DNA of 64,000 nt from Pedobacter sp. Leaf194 (GCF_001423945.1 NZ_LMPU01000001.1:518373-582372); one strand, 5' to 3'. Shown: positions 1 to 8,786, numbered from the stretch's first letter. Numbers and translations: made by a program. The notes: a model not told the origin generated them from the letters alone.

Positions 1-257
1 ATAAGGTTATCCCGATTTTAAAAACAGTAGCCGATAAAAACCAGGGCATTGAGGAATTAGCTGAATGGATTGCCGAACCCGCTGCGGGGAATCAAAGCGA
101 AAAGAGAGCATTTCTTTTTGCTGAAAAAGCATGGAGAATTATTCAGCATAAAAAAATGAAAACGGTTGATAAAAAAAAGCTTCGCGAAGAAATTCACGAA
201 GCTTTGAAAACAGATAACTTTAACATTTATCGTTTTGCCGATAAATTTAATTCATAA
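1..257 (+). CDS. meaB: MeaB/ArgK-type GTPase, C-terminal fragment
   Basis: An open frame enters from the left edge (first full codon at base 3) and ends with TAA at 255-257, giving about 84 residues. It begins KVIPILKTVADKNQGIEEL and contains KRAFLFAEKAWRIIQHKK, which resembles the C-terminal helical region of MeaB/ArgK (LAO/AO transport ATPase) P-loop GTPases, the chaperones of methylmalonyl-CoA mutase. The GTP-binding motifs lie outside the window, so the name rests on the tail only. The last 11 bases overlap the 3' end of the convergent pepP gene. Confidence 0.68.
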   Translation, partial: KVIPILKTVADKNQGIEELAEWIAEPAAGNQSEKRAFLFAEKAWRIIQHKKMKTVDKKKLREEIHEALKTDNFNIYRFADKFNS

Positions 258-1533
258 TGTCTTCGATTTCATCTGCCTCAAGAGGTATATCAGCCATCAG
301 GTCGATATTTCCACTGTTTGTAATCAAGATATTGTTTTCCAAACGGATACCTAAACCTTCTTCAGGAATGTAGATGCCGGGTTCTACCGTTAAAATATTT
401 CCAGCTGCAAATGGCGTATACCTGCTGGCAAAATCGTGAACGTCAATTCCTAAATGATGTGAAGTGCCATGCATAAAGTATTTCTTATATGCTGGCCAGG
501 CCGGATTTTGATTCTTCACTTCAGTGGTAGTCAATAATCCTAAGCCAATTAACTGCTCTGTCATAATTTCTCCCACTTCTTCGTGGTATTCATTCCACAC
601 GGTACCGGTAACAAGCAACCTGGTGGCTGCCTTCATTACATGCAGCACTGCATTGTAAACCTCTTTTTGTCGTTTCGTAAACTTTCCGTTTACAGGTATC
701 GAACGACTCATGTCTGCATTGTAATTTGCATACTCGCCGCCAAAATCAAAGAGAATTACATCGCCATCCTTGCACTCCTGGTTGTTGTCGTTGTAATGCA
801 AAATGTTAGCGTTATGGCCCGAAGCAATAATTGGCGTGTAGGCATGTCCGGTTCCGCCCTGACGAATAAATTCATGAATAATTTCTGCTTCAATTTCATA
901 CTCTTTCACGCCAGGTTTTACAAACTTCAACACCCTTATAAAGGCATCACGTGTCATTCCGCAGGCTTTTTTCGTCAATTCGATTTCAATTTCTGATTTT
1001 ATTGCCCTGAGCTCACGCATTATGGGGGCTGCACGTTCATAATGATGAAGTGGATATTTAGATTGCATCTGGGCAATAAACCGGATGTCGCGATATGGCA
1101 CCGTATGTGCGTAACGGTCGTTTTCGTTTGTGTTTAAGTATATATTATCTGCATAGTTAACAATGCTGTGCAAAATATTATCAAAATCTTCAAGCCAGAA
1201 TATTGAATCGATACCAGAAGTTTCCTTGGCCTCTTCCTTAGTATATTTATAGCCTTCCCAAACTTTAATGTAATCATTTGTCTGTCTTAAAAACAGGACT
1301 TGTCTGTACAGAGGATTAGGACAATCGGGATATAGGAGTAAAATTGTTTGTTCCTGGTCTATACCTGATAAATAAAATAAATCAGGGTTTTGCTTAAAGA
1401 TAAAGCTTTGGTCGCCACTACGAGGAAACTCATCATTAGCTTGAAATATTGCTAAGGAGTTGGATTTTAACTGTTTAGAGAAATTTTTTCTGTTTAAAAT
1501 AAATAATTCCTGATTGATTTTAGGGTATTTCAT
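247..1533 (-). CDS. pepP: Xaa-Pro aminopeptidase (M24B family)
   Basis: A 428-residue aminopeptidase P-like cytosolic enzyme that removes an N-terminal residue preceding proline. The N-terminal ~150 residues fit an AMP_N domain and the rest a pita-bread M24 fold. The five expected metal ligands are visible: D263 (LFDFGGEY), D274 (NADMSRS), H359 (HGTSHHLG), E384 (EPGIY) and E399 (IRLEN). Length is normal for the family (~430-440). It starts at ATG 1531-1533 and is divergent from the ompA-like gene. A -7 box TACTTTTG lies on the minus strand at 1563-1570, giving a leader of about 25 bases. Its stop overlaps the convergent meaB stop by 11 bases. Confidence 0.93.
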   Translation of the reverse strand: MKYPKINQELFILNRKNFSKQLKSNSLAIFQANDEFPRSGDQSFIFKQNPDLFYLSGIDQEQTILLLYPDCPNPLYRQVLFLRQTNDYIKVWEGYKYTKEEAKETSGIDSIFWLEDFDNILHSIVNYADNIYLNTNENDRYAHTVPYRDIRFIAQMQSKYPLHHYERAAPIMRELRAIKSEIEIELTKKACGMTRDAFIRVLKFVKPGVKEYEIEAEIIHEFIRQGGTGHAYTPIIASGHNANILHYNDNNQECKDGDVILFDFGGEYANYNADMSRSIPVNGKFTKRQKEVYNAVLHVMKAATRLLVTGTVWNEYHEEVGEIMTEQLIGLGLLTTTEVKNQNPAWPAYKKYFMHGTSHHLGIDVHDFASRYTPFAAGNILTVEPGIYIPEEGLGIRLENNILITNSGNIDLMADIPLEADEIEDIMN

Positions 1534-1562
1534 AACTAATTAATTTAAAAGTAGGTGGTGGC

Positions 1563-1570
1563 CAAAAGTA
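1563..1570 (-). promoter_or_regulatory. probable pepP promoter -7 box
   Basis: Minus-strand TACTTTTG matches the Bacteroidota -7 consensus TAnnTTTG exactly and lies about 30 bases upstream of the pepP ATG. No good -33 TTTG is seen at the right distance, so this is a partial match. Confidence 0.5.
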
Positions 1571-1618
1571 AGAAAATGATTAATTATAGTGAAGTTTGGA
1601 ACGGAGTTTGTATAAAAG

Positions 1619-1648
1619 TTTGAAAATTTAATATTTTGATTAATTTTG
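1619..1648 (+). promoter_or_regulatory. promoter of the ompA-like gene
   Basis: TTTG at 1619-1622, an 18-base spacer and TAATTTTG at 1641-1648 match the Bacteroidota housekeeping promoter. Transcription would begin near 1652, leaving an AT-rich leader of about 55 bases before ATG 1707. The leader ends in a long A-rich stretch in place of a Shine-Dalgarno sequence, as is usual for strongly expressed Bacteroidota genes. Confidence 0.75.
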
Positions 1649-1706
1649 CAGTTACTAAAAAATTAATCAATTAAATTGTTTAACCCTTAAAAAAGAAAAA
1701 AAGATT

Positions 1707-3068
1707 ATGAATTATTCTACTTTAAAGAAAAGTGTTGCGCTTTCCTTAGTAGCATTAACAGGAGTTGCTACTCTTGCTGTTGCTCAGGATGCTCCTGCAA
1801 CAACTTCTTCTACCAAAGTGTTTGGTGGAAGAGGACAGTACAGAACTTGGTCAATCGGCGTTAACGGAGGTGTTTTAGCTCCAGTTGTTGCTATTGGCGG
1901 TTCTAACGATTTTAACTCATGGGATGTTAACTTAGGTTACGGTTTAAATATCCGTAAACAACTAGGTCACTCTTTCGCTTTAGAATTAAACGGTTTACGT
2001 GGTAAAGTATCTGGTTCTAACGTTTCTACAAACGGTCCAATCGCTCCAGGTAGTTCAACTGCTAAAGAATTCGAAACTCAATTACAATATGCTGTAGATT
2101 TACGTGGTGTTGTTAACGTTGGTTCTATCGATTTCTTACGTCGTGAAAACTCTGTAGGTTTCTTCGTTACTGCTGGTGCTGGTTATATGGCTTATGCTCC
2201 AAAAGTAACTTACAACAATGGTACAGTTATCGACTGGAAAGGTAAAGCTACTGGTCCTGTTGGAGATCCACACGAGGCTAAAGACTACGTAAAAGGAATG
2301 TACATTCCAGTAGGTGTTGGTGTTAAATTTAAAGTTTCTGAGCGTGTTAACTTCAACTTAGGTTACACTATGAACTTTATCGATGCTGATAACTTTGACG
2401 GAATCTACGCTCAAGGTACTACTAAAGATAAATTCTCTTACGGTTATGCTGGTTTAGAATTCTCTTTAGGTTCTTCTGCTAAACCTAGCTTAGAATGGAC
2501 TAACCCATTAGCTACAATGTATGATGATTTAAAAGATCCAACTTTACGTCAAGAAGTTGAAGCTTTGAAAAACCGCGTATCTGCTGTTGAAAAATCTGTT
2601 GAAGATTTGAAAAAAGATACTGATGGTGACGGTGTTGCTGACCAATTCGACAAATGCCCAGGAACTCCTGCAGGTACTGCTGTTGATGGTTCAGGATGTC
2701 CACTTCCAAAACCAGCTGCAGTTGATTCAGTATCAAATGTAACAGGTTTCGAAAAAATCGGTTTTGATTTTAACTCATCAGTATTAAAAACTGAATCTTA
2801 TCCTACTTTAGATAAATTATCTTCAGTGTTACGTGAAAACGGTGGTAAAGTAACTGTAAACGGTTACGCTTCAAGCGAAGGTACTGCTGCATATAACTTG
2901 AAATTATCTAAAGACAGAGCAAATTCTGTTAAAACTTACTTAGTAAACTCTGGTGTTAACGCTAGTCAAGTTGCTACTAAAGGTAATGGTGAAGCTAACC
3001 CAATTGCTTCTAACGATACTGAAGAAGGTCGTATCCAAAACCGTCGTGTTGAAACTGCTAGAAACTAG
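1707..3068 (+). CDS. OmpA family outer-membrane protein with TSP3 linker
   Basis: A 453-residue envelope protein. Order: signal peptide (about residues 1-26, cleavage near VAQDAP), N-terminal region with alternating pattern consistent with an 8-stranded beta barrel (to ~265), a short heptad-like coiled coil (~275-302), a TSP3 calcium-type linker with DTDGDGVADQFDKCPGTPAG (~304-333), and an OmpA C-terminal peptidoglycan-binding domain (~345-453) ending with the conserved NRRVE. It should anchor the outer membrane to peptidoglycan. Codon use is strikingly restricted (GGT, GCT, TTA, AAC/TCT), unlike the neighbours, which suggests very high expression. It is monocistronic, with a strong promoter and a strong terminator. 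Confidence 0.93.
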   Translation: MNYSTLKKSVALSLVALTGVATLAVAQDAPATTSSTKVFGGRGQYRTWSIGVNGGVLAPVVAIGGSNDFNSWDVNLGYGLNIRKQLGHSFALELNGLRGKVSGSNVSTNGPIAPGSSTAKEFETQLQYAVDLRGVVNVGSIDFLRRENSVGFFVTAGAGYMAYAPKVTYNNGTVIDWKGKATGPVGDPHEAKDYVKGMYIPVGVGVKFKVSERVNFNLGYTMNFIDADNFDGIYAQGTTKDKFSYGYAGLEFSLGSSAKPSLEWTNPLATMYDDLKDPTLRQEVEALKNRVSAVEKSVEDLKKDTDGDGVADQFDKCPGTPAGTAVDGSGCPLPKPAAVDSVSNVTGFEKIGFDFNSSVLKTESYPTLDKLSSVLRENGGKVTVNGYASSEGTAAYNLKLSKDRANSVKTYLVNSGVNASQVATKGNGEANPIASNDTEEGRIQNRRVETARN

Positions 3069-3091
3069 TATTTCAATATAAAGTTTAAAGG

Positions 3092-3121
3092 AAAGTCCCG
3101 ATGCAAATCGGGACTTTTTTT
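3092..3121 (+). terminator. intrinsic terminator of the ompA-like gene
   Basis: An 11-bp perfect stem (3092-3102 with 3107-3117; core GTCCCGAT/ATCGGGAC), a GCAA tetraloop and a run of T to 3121. The same core stem recurs at 48.9 and 61.4 kb. Confidence 0.92.
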
Positions 3122-3134
3122 ATGCCTTTTAATT

Positions 3135-3163
3135 TTTGATCTAAGCCTTTTTAGCTAAGTTTG
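3135..3163 (+). promoter_or_regulatory. promoter of the small membrane protein gene
   Basis: TTTG at 3135-3138, exactly 17 bases, then TAAGTTTG at 3156-3163: a full match to the Bacteroidota consensus. The gene's ATG begins only five bases after the -7 box, so the transcript would be leaderless or nearly so. Confidence 0.7.
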
Positions 3164-3167
3164 TACT

Positions 3168-3305
3168 ATGTATTTCTTCAGGAAAAAAGATCCAAACCGG
3201 CCAAATAACATCAACTTGAGAATTATGCATTTTATTAATGCGCTGGCCATTTCCGTTTTCCTTGCAGGTATCATCTACAAGCTCATTCAGTGGCTTGCAA
3301 AATAA
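3168..3305 (+). CDS. small single-pass membrane protein (45 aa)
   Basis: A 45-codon frame beginning MYFFRKKDPNRPNNINLR, followed by one hydrophobic segment (about residues 20-42, ALAISVFLAGIIYKLI). Its basic N-terminus suggests an N-in orientation. A perfect promoter sits immediately upstream and ridA starts nine bases downstream, so it probably heads the ridA-permease-recG unit. It resembles small conserved Sphingobacteria proteins annotated only as domains of unknown function (possibly DUF6728, from memory and unverified). Function unknown. It is easily missed because of its size. Confidence 0.68.
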   Translation: MYFFRKKDPNRPNNINLRIMHFINALAISVFLAGIIYKLIQWLAK

Positions 3306-3314
3306 TCTACATTA

Positions 3315-3695
3315 ATGAAAAAGATAATTACTACAACAAATGCGCCTGCACCAATCGGGCCGTATAGCCAGGCAGTGCAAGCTGGCAACTTTTTGTTTGT
3401 ATCGGGTCAGGTGGCTATTAACCCTGAAAACGGCGAATTAAACATTGGCAGTATTGAAGAAGAAACTCATCAGGTGATGCGCAACCTAAAGGCCGTTTTG
3501 CTCGAGGCGGGTTTAACGTTCGATAACGTAGTTAAATCAACAATCTTTTTAAGCGATATGGGTACTTTTACTCAGGTGAACGAAATTTATGGACAATATT
3601 TTTCAGCAGACTTCCCGGCAAGGGAAACTGTTCAGGTATCTGTTTTGCCAAAAAATGTTAATGTAGAAATTTCGGTTATTGCCATAGTAGCGTAA
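3315..3695 (+). CDS. ridA: RidA family enamine/imine deaminase
   Basis: A 126-residue YjgF/YER057c/UK114 protein, the usual full length. RidA enzymes hydrolyse reactive 2-aminoacrylate and other enamines released by PLP enzymes. The catalytic arginine (R103 in FPARETVQV) and the conserved late glutamate (E118 in VNVEISVIAIVA) are both present, as is the N-terminal APAPIGPYSQA signature, so it belongs to the active RidA subfamily. It starts nine bases after the small membrane protein gene, and the permease starts three bases after its stop. Confidence 0.95.
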   Translation: MKKIITTTNAPAPIGPYSQAVQAGNFLFVSGQVAINPENGELNIGSIEEETHQVMRNLKAVLLEAGLTFDNVVKSTIFLSDMGTFTQVNEIYGQYFSADFPARETVQVSVLPKNVNVEISVIAIVA

Positions 3696-3697
3696 TT

Positions 3698-4603
3698 TTG
3701 GCAGCGGCAGGTAAAAGTAAATATTTCCTTGCCGGCATTATTCCTTATATTATATGGGGAACGATGTCTATCCCGCTGAGAAATATAAAACACTATCCAC
3801 CGCAGGAGATTTTATATTACAGGATTTTCGTTTCTATTGTAATGGTTTGGGTAACCATTGCGTTATTTAGGCGGCAAGCATTAAAAAAAGATCTGGATTA
3901 TGTGAAAGCCCTAAATCCGCCAGAGCAACGCAAACTCTTATTCCTCACACTTCTTTCTGCTTTTTTAATAACCGGTAATTGGTTTACTTATATCTATGCA
4001 GTAAATAGTGTTAGCTTAAAGGCTGCAGCTTTTGCATACATGGTTTGCCCGCTCGTAACAGCGCTCGGTGGGTTCATTATTCTTAAAGAGCGACTTAGTA
4101 AAATTAAAGTATTCGCACTTATGCTTGCGTTTGTAAGCATTTTGCTGCTTGCTACAGGGTCAATGTATGAAGTGATATGGGCAGTTGTAATTGCATCATT
4201 TTATGCCTTATACGTAATAGTGGTTAAGGTAATTCAAAACGTTGATAAGTTTAACTTTCTGGGTATACAGTTAATTCTTGCGGGTTTAATTATGCTGCCA
4301 ATGTATCTTATAAAAGCTCATCCTTTTCCTGCAGACGGCTTTTTTTGGAGCCATATCCTGCTAATCGCAATCGTGTTTACCATCATTCCTTTATTTTTGA
4401 ATGCATATGCTTTGCTGGGCATGCCATCTTCGGCACTCGGAATTTTGATTTACCTTAACCCAATTGTTGCTTTTGCAGTTGCATTTTTCTATTTTAAAGA
4501 AGAAATAGATATTCATCAGCTATTTGCATACTTGCTTTTGCTTTTATCGATACTTATTTTTAACGTGCAATTGTTAAAAAATGTTGTTTACAAGAAACGG
4601 TAG
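3698..4603 (+). CDS. EamA/RarD-like transporter
   Basis: A 301-residue polytopic inner-membrane protein with about ten hydrophobic segments, consistent with the DMT superfamily (two EamA repeats). The N-terminus KYFLAGIIPYIIWGTMSIPLRNI and the YYRIFVSIVMVW stretch resemble RarD. Substrate cannot be told from sequence. Start is TTG at 3698, three bases after the ridA stop TAA. No ATG lies at a sensible position before the first membrane segment, so the TTG start is likely real. It is tightly coupled with ridA upstream and recG five bases downstream. Confidence 0.85.
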   Translation: MAAAGKSKYFLAGIIPYIIWGTMSIPLRNIKHYPPQEILYYRIFVSIVMVWVTIALFRRQALKKDLDYVKALNPPEQRKLLFLTLLSAFLITGNWFTYIYAVNSVSLKAAAFAYMVCPLVTALGGFIILKERLSKIKVFALMLAFVSILLLATGSMYEVIWAVVIASFYALYVIVVKVIQNVDKFNFLGIQLILAGLIMLPMYLIKAHPFPADGFFWSHILLIAIVFTIIPLFLNAYALLGMPSSALGILIYLNPIVAFAVAFFYFKEEIDIHQLFAYLLLLLSILIFNVQLLKNVVYKKR

Positions 4604-4608
4604 ATATT

Positions 4609-6714
4609 GTGTTTAATTCGGTTTTAGACACGCCTATAGAATTTATTAAAGGCGTAGGCCCTAGTCGTGCCGATGTTTTTAAGAAAGACCTCGGACTTTT
4701 CACCTTCCGTGATATGCTTTCGCATTATCCCTTTCGGTATATCGACAGAACAAAGTATTTTAAAATAAATCAAATCAACCCCGATGCTCAATACATTCAG
4801 ATAATCGGCCGGGTTATAAGTAAAAAAGTAATTGGAGAGAAGCGTACCAAGAGAATTGTTGCGGTGTTTAAAGATGACACAGGGACAATGGAAATGGTTT
4901 GGTTTCAAAGTTTAAAATGGGTGGAAGATAACATCACCGTTGGCGTTGCTTATGTCGCTTTTGGCAAGCCAACGTTATTTAACGGAACGTTTAGCATTTC
5001 TCACCCAGAAATGGAACTTTACCAGAATAAGTTAGTTGGGCGGGGTAATCTCACCTTACAGCCCGTTTACAATTCTACAGAAAAGTTAAAAAAGTTTACG
5101 CTCGATTCTAAGGGTATAGAAAGATTGATAGCGGGACTACTGGATCGGGTGATTGCTCAGGTTCCTGAAAACTTACCGCCGTATATCCTAGATAAGTACC
5201 AGCTGCCGGATAAAAGAACGGCCTTACTAAATATCCACTTCCCAAAAAATCAAAGCGATTTAAATGCCGCTCAACGACGATTGAAATTTGAAGAGTTGTT
5301 TTTTATTCAGCTTCAGCTATTGCACAACAAGCAGTTAAGGCAATTGAAGTTTAAAGGGGTAAAGTTTGAGAAGGTTGGCCAGAAAGTGAATCGCTTTTAT
5401 AAAGAATTTTTGCCTTTTGAGTTAACCAATGCGCAAAAGCGTGTTGTTAAAGAAATCAGGATTGATACGCAACGTGGTGTGCAAATGAACCGGCTTGTGC
5501 AGGGCGACGTAGGTAGTGGGAAAACAGCGGTTGCGTTAATGAGCATGCTTTTAGCTAACGATAATGGTTATCAGGCTTGTATGATGGCGCCAACGGAAAT
5601 TTTGGCTAGGCAGCACTTTGCTTCGGTTACCGAATTGGTTACGGATGATTTAGTTAAAGTTGCCATCTTAACCGGAAATACGAAAAAGAAAGACAGAATA
5701 ATTTTGCATGAGCAGCTCGAAAATGGCGAGATCGATATTTTAATCGGAACTCATGCTTTGATAGAAGATAAAGTACAGTTTAAAAACCTGGGTCTGGTGG
5801 TAATTGACGAGCAACACCGTTTCGGGGTTGAGCAAAGAGCAAAATTATGGCGAAAAAATATCATTCCGCCACATATTCTGGTGATGACGGCAACGCCAAT
5901 TCCCCGTACACTTGCAATGACTTTGTATGGAGATTTGGATGTTTCGATAATTGACGAGCTCCCGGCTGGAAGAAAACCTATTGATACCAGACACCTGTTT
6001 GAAGGCCAACGCCTACGGATGTTCGGTTTTATGAAGCAGGAAATTGCAAAGGGTAGGCAGGTTTATATTGTGTATCCATTAATTAAGGAAAGTGAAAAGC
6101 TTGATTTGCTTCACCTGGAAGCCGGCGTAGAGCAGTTGAGTTATCAGTTTCCCCGTCCAGACTATCAGATTAGCATTGTTCATGGGCAAATGCCAAACGC
6201 CGATAAACAGTTCGAAATGCAACAATTTATTGAGGGCAAGAGCCAGATTATGGTTGCGACAACGGTGATAGAGGTTGGCGTGAATGTGCCAAATGCATCA
6301 GTTATGGTAATCGAAAATGCAGAGCGTTTTGGCTTATCACAATTACACCAGTTAAGGGGCAGGGTAGGCCGGGGTTCCGACCATTCTTTTTGCATTTTAA
6401 TGAGCGGTAATAAACTAAGTAAGGAAGGGAAAGTTCGTTTAGAAACGATGGTTAGAACCAATAATGGCTTTGAGATATCGGAAATTGATTTACAACTTCG
6501 CGGCCCGGGAGACATTACAGGTACGCAGCAAAGTGGTGTGCTCGATTTAAAACTTGCCGATTTAGCGAAAGATCAGGTTATTCTTTCAGAAGCGAGAAAT
6601 ACCGTAATCGAAATGTTCGAAACCGATTCACAGCTGGAGAAGCCTGAACATGCATTGCTCAAAGCTCACTTGCAAAGGTTAGAAAGAGGGATATCTTTTG
6701 ATAAAATTTCCTAA
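4609..6714 (+). CDS. recG: ATP-dependent DNA helicase RecG
   Basis: A 701-residue protein of normal RecG length that remodels stalled replication forks and branch-migrates Holliday junctions. Order: N-terminal wedge/OB domain with GVGPSRADVFKKDLG and the SHYPFRYIDRT motif, helicase motif I GDVGSGKT, motif II DEQH (VIDEQHRFGVEQR), motif III MTATPIPRT, motif VI QLRGRVGRG, and the C-terminal RecG signature LRGPGDITGTQQSG. Start is GTG at 4609, five bases after the permease stop. It appears to be the last gene of the unit starting at 3168. Confidence 0.97.
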   Translation: MFNSVLDTPIEFIKGVGPSRADVFKKDLGLFTFRDMLSHYPFRYIDRTKYFKINQINPDAQYIQIIGRVISKKVIGEKRTKRIVAVFKDDTGTMEMVWFQSLKWVEDNITVGVAYVAFGKPTLFNGTFSISHPEMELYQNKLVGRGNLTLQPVYNSTEKLKKFTLDSKGIERLIAGLLDRVIAQVPENLPPYILDKYQLPDKRTALLNIHFPKNQSDLNAAQRRLKFEELFFIQLQLLHNKQLRQLKFKGVKFEKVGQKVNRFYKEFLPFELTNAQKRVVKEIRIDTQRGVQMNRLVQGDVGSGKTAVALMSMLLANDNGYQACMMAPTEILARQHFASVTELVTDDLVKVAILTGNTKKKDRIILHEQLENGEIDILIGTHALIEDKVQFKNLGLVVIDEQHRFGVEQRAKLWRKNIIPPHILVMTATPIPRTLAMTLYGDLDVSIIDELPAGRKPIDTRHLFEGQRLRMFGFMKQEIAKGRQVYIVYPLIKESEKLDLLHLEAGVEQLSYQFPRPDYQISIVHGQMPNADKQFEMQQFIEGKSQIMVATTVIEVGVNVPNASVMVIENAERFGLSQLHQLRGRVGRGSDHSFCILMSGNKLSKEGKVRLETMVRTNNGFEISEIDLQLRGPGDITGTQQSGVLDLKLADLAKDQVILSEARNTVIEMFETDSQLEKPEHALLKAHLQRLERGISFDKIS

Positions 6715-6780
6715 TATCATTTCGTAGTAAGGTTTGTTTCCAAAGGAAATATTCTATGCCAATTTTTATTTTCCAAACCT

Positions 6781-6788
6781 TAATTTTG
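6781..6788 (+). promoter_or_regulatory. -7 box that fixes the MFS gene start
   Basis: TAATTTTG at 6781-6788 matches TAnnTTTG; the -33 region is only T-rich. Transcription from here (about 6792) would exclude the longer reading frame that opens at 6734 and supports the TTG start at 6809. Confidence 0.5.
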
Positions 6789-6808
6789 TAAAAAAATATA
6801 TCATTCCA

Positions 6809-8092
6809 TTGGCAGATTTAAATCCGGACCCAGCTGTTTTAAAACCAGATCCTTTCGCTGCATTGCGTTATAAAGAATTTCGTTCTTTTTTAGGGATGCG
6901 TTTCTTTTTTACGCTCGCTTACCAAATGCAGGCGGTCGTAATTGGATATCATATTTATGATTTAACCCACGATCCTTTGAAACTTGGCCTTGTTGGACTT
7001 TGTGAGGCTATACCCGCAATTGGCATCGCTTTATATGGTGGTTACATTGCCGATAAAAGTGAGAAGCGAGGTTTGTTAATTAAGATTTTTTCAGGCGTAT
7101 GGCTGGCCTCTGTTTTGATGTTGGTTATTACCAGCAAATACCTCCACCTTAAGGAAGACCTTATCGTACTGATTATGTACGGGCTGGTTTTTTGTATTGG
7201 TTTAGCCCGGGGCTTTTTCGGACCAGCAACTTTTTCGTTAATGGCGAAGATTGTTCCTAAAGAGTTGTATCCTAATTCGAGTACTTGGAACAGTAGCAGC
7301 TGGCAACTGGCCACAATTATCGGCCCTTTAACCGGCGGCCTGGTGAATTGGCTTTGGGGAATTACTGCAGCCTACAGCGTTATCGTTTTACTGGTGTCCA
7401 TCTCTCTGATTTGCATTTTCACTTTTAAGAAACATCCATCAACCTATATTCCGAAAGAAAATATTTTCCACAGCCTAAAGGAAGGCATTAATTTCGTTTT
7501 TAAAACCAAAATGATGGTTTGGGCAATGAGTCTTGATTTGTTTTCTGTGTTTTTTGGTGGCGCGGTTGCTTTGCTACCCATGTTTGCGAAGGATGTTTTC
7601 CATCTAGGTTCTTTTGGTTTAGGGATGATGCGTGGTGCTGCTTCTTCAGGCGCTGTAATCACGATGTTAGCCATGACCCGCTTTTCGCCTATGGGAAAAC
7701 CGTGGCGAAATTTGCTGATAGCAGTTACCGGCTTTGGACTGAGTATTATCTGCTATGGATTGTCTAAAAACTTCTATCTCACGCTTTTTTTCTTATTCCT
7801 GGAAGGCTCTTTCGATAGCGTAAGTGTCATTATCAGGCAAACAATTATGCAGTTGCTCACGCCTGATGAAATGCGAGGGAGGGTTTCGGCTGTTAACAGC
7901 ATGTTTATCGGGTCTTCTAATGAAATCGGAGAGTTCGAATCTGGTCTCTCGGCAAAGCTATTAACTTTAGTTCCGGCAGTGGTTTTCGGTGGCAGTATGA
8001 CGATTGGAATCGCCTTTGTTACGTGGTTAAAAACGAAATCATTAACGAAACTAAGCCTGCAGGATATTAACGAACAGACAAGCAAGCTTTAG
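6809..8092 (+). CDS. MFS transporter (EntS/MFS_3-like)
   Basis: A 427-residue inner-membrane protein with about 12 membrane segments, resembling the EntS-type MFS_3 exporters that expel siderophores or drugs. Visible features: the loop-2 motif GGYIADKSEKRG (motif A), and in the second half PDEMRGRVSAVNSMFIGSSNEIGEFESG, a hallmark of this family. The frame is open from 6734, but the first 25 residues are unlike the family and a -7 box at 6781 lies inside them. I therefore choose TTG 6809 (MADLNPDPAVLKPDPF). The substrate is unknown. It is followed by a tandem repeat block. Confidence 0.85.
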   Translation: MADLNPDPAVLKPDPFAALRYKEFRSFLGMRFFFTLAYQMQAVVIGYHIYDLTHDPLKLGLVGLCEAIPAIGIALYGGYIADKSEKRGLLIKIFSGVWLASVLMLVITSKYLHLKEDLIVLIMYGLVFCIGLARGFFGPATFSLMAKIVPKELYPNSSTWNSSSWQLATIIGPLTGGLVNWLWGITAAYSVIVLLVSISLICIFTFKKHPSTYIPKENIFHSLKEGINFVFKTKMMVWAMSLDLFSVFFGGAVALLPMFAKDVFHLGSFGLGMMRGAASSGAVITMLAMTRFSPMGKPWRNLLIAVTGFGLSIICYGLSKNFYLTLFFLFLEGSFDSVSVIIRQTIMQLLTPDEMRGRVSAVNSMFIGSSNEIGEFESGLSAKLLTLVPAVVFGGSMTIGIAFVTWLKTKSLTKLSLQDINEQTSKL

Positions 8093-8147
8093 TTCGATGT
8101 TTGTTTTCTATCGATTTACTTTCATACGAATGGTAATTTTTCAATAT

Positions 8148-8484
8148 GCAAATCAACGTAATCCGCGGGAGAGACAATGACGTTAACTAGAAAAGTTTTT
8201 TCCCGCAGATGCACACAGATTTCCGCAGAATATTAAAATTATACTAGTTATGCGTGATGAAAATTTCTCTGCGCAAATCACCGAAATCCGCGGGAGAGAC
8301 AATGATGTTAACTAGAAAAGTTTCTTCCCGCAGATGCACACAGATTTCCGCAGAATATTAAAGCTACTCTATTTATGCGTGATGGAAGTTTTTCTGCGCA
8401 AATCACCGAAATCCGCGGGAGCGATAATGATATTAATTAAAAAAATTTCTTCCCGCAGATAATTGCAGATTTCCGCAGAATGTT
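8148..8484. repeat. 125-bp tandem repeat, about 2.7 copies (array A)
   Basis: Three successive units start with GCAAATCA at 8148, 8273 and 8398, a period of exactly 125 bases. The first two are nearly identical over their whole length and the third diverges after ~85 bases. Each unit carries an inverted pair GCGGGA ... TCCCGC about 30 bases apart and then CCGCAGATGCACACAGATTT followed by CCGCAGAAT, a diverged form of the CACAGA core found at 22 and 34 kb. Nothing coding is supported in 8093-8552. The degenerate tail 8500-8545 (CACCGAATCTCAACAGAA) may be an older copy. Confidence 0.85.
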
Positions 8485-8552
8485 GGATATTAACTCGTTA
8501 AAGAAAAAACACCGAATCTCAACAGAATACAAGCGATCTCCGAGACAAATCG

Positions 8553-8771
8553 CTAAAACTGTTTATTCTTACCCCAGATAAGATAGATGATTGAACCTAA
8601 AAAAGGTGCCAGGATAATGATAATAAACCACAGAGCTTTAACGCCGAAACTCATCTGGCTATTTCTCGAAATGTGATAAAGTGCAACCAGGATTAAAACA
8701 AGCCATAAAACAGCCGGAATAATAATGAATAGCGCAATATGGTTGCTGTTAACGTTTGCCTGAAGTAACAT
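8553..8771 (-). CDS. PLDc_N domain small membrane protein
   Basis: A 72-residue protein with two hydrophobic segments separated by HISRNSQMSFGVKALW, ending APFLGSIIYLIWGKNKQF. This is the PLDc_N (phospholipase D-nuclease N-terminal) arrangement seen in stand-alone short proteins of Bacteroidota. No catalytic HKD domain is attached, so no enzymatic role can be assigned. It begins 15 bases downstream of the ABC exporter stop on the same strand and is probably co-transcribed. Confidence 0.8.
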   Translation of the reverse strand: MLLQANVNSNHIALFIIIPAVLWLVLILVALYHISRNSQMSFGVKALWFIIIILAPFLGSIIYLIWGKNKQF

Positions 8772-8786
8772 AAAAAGAATTTTCTA

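Noticed and set aside
583..996. 137-aa plus-strand frame inside pepP
   Set aside because: It is the antisense shadow of a well-supported enzyme with intact active-site residues.
6734..6808. 25-residue extension of the MFS transporter from TTG 6734
   Set aside because: TAATTTTG at 6781 would be inside the coding part and the extension does not resemble the family N-terminus.
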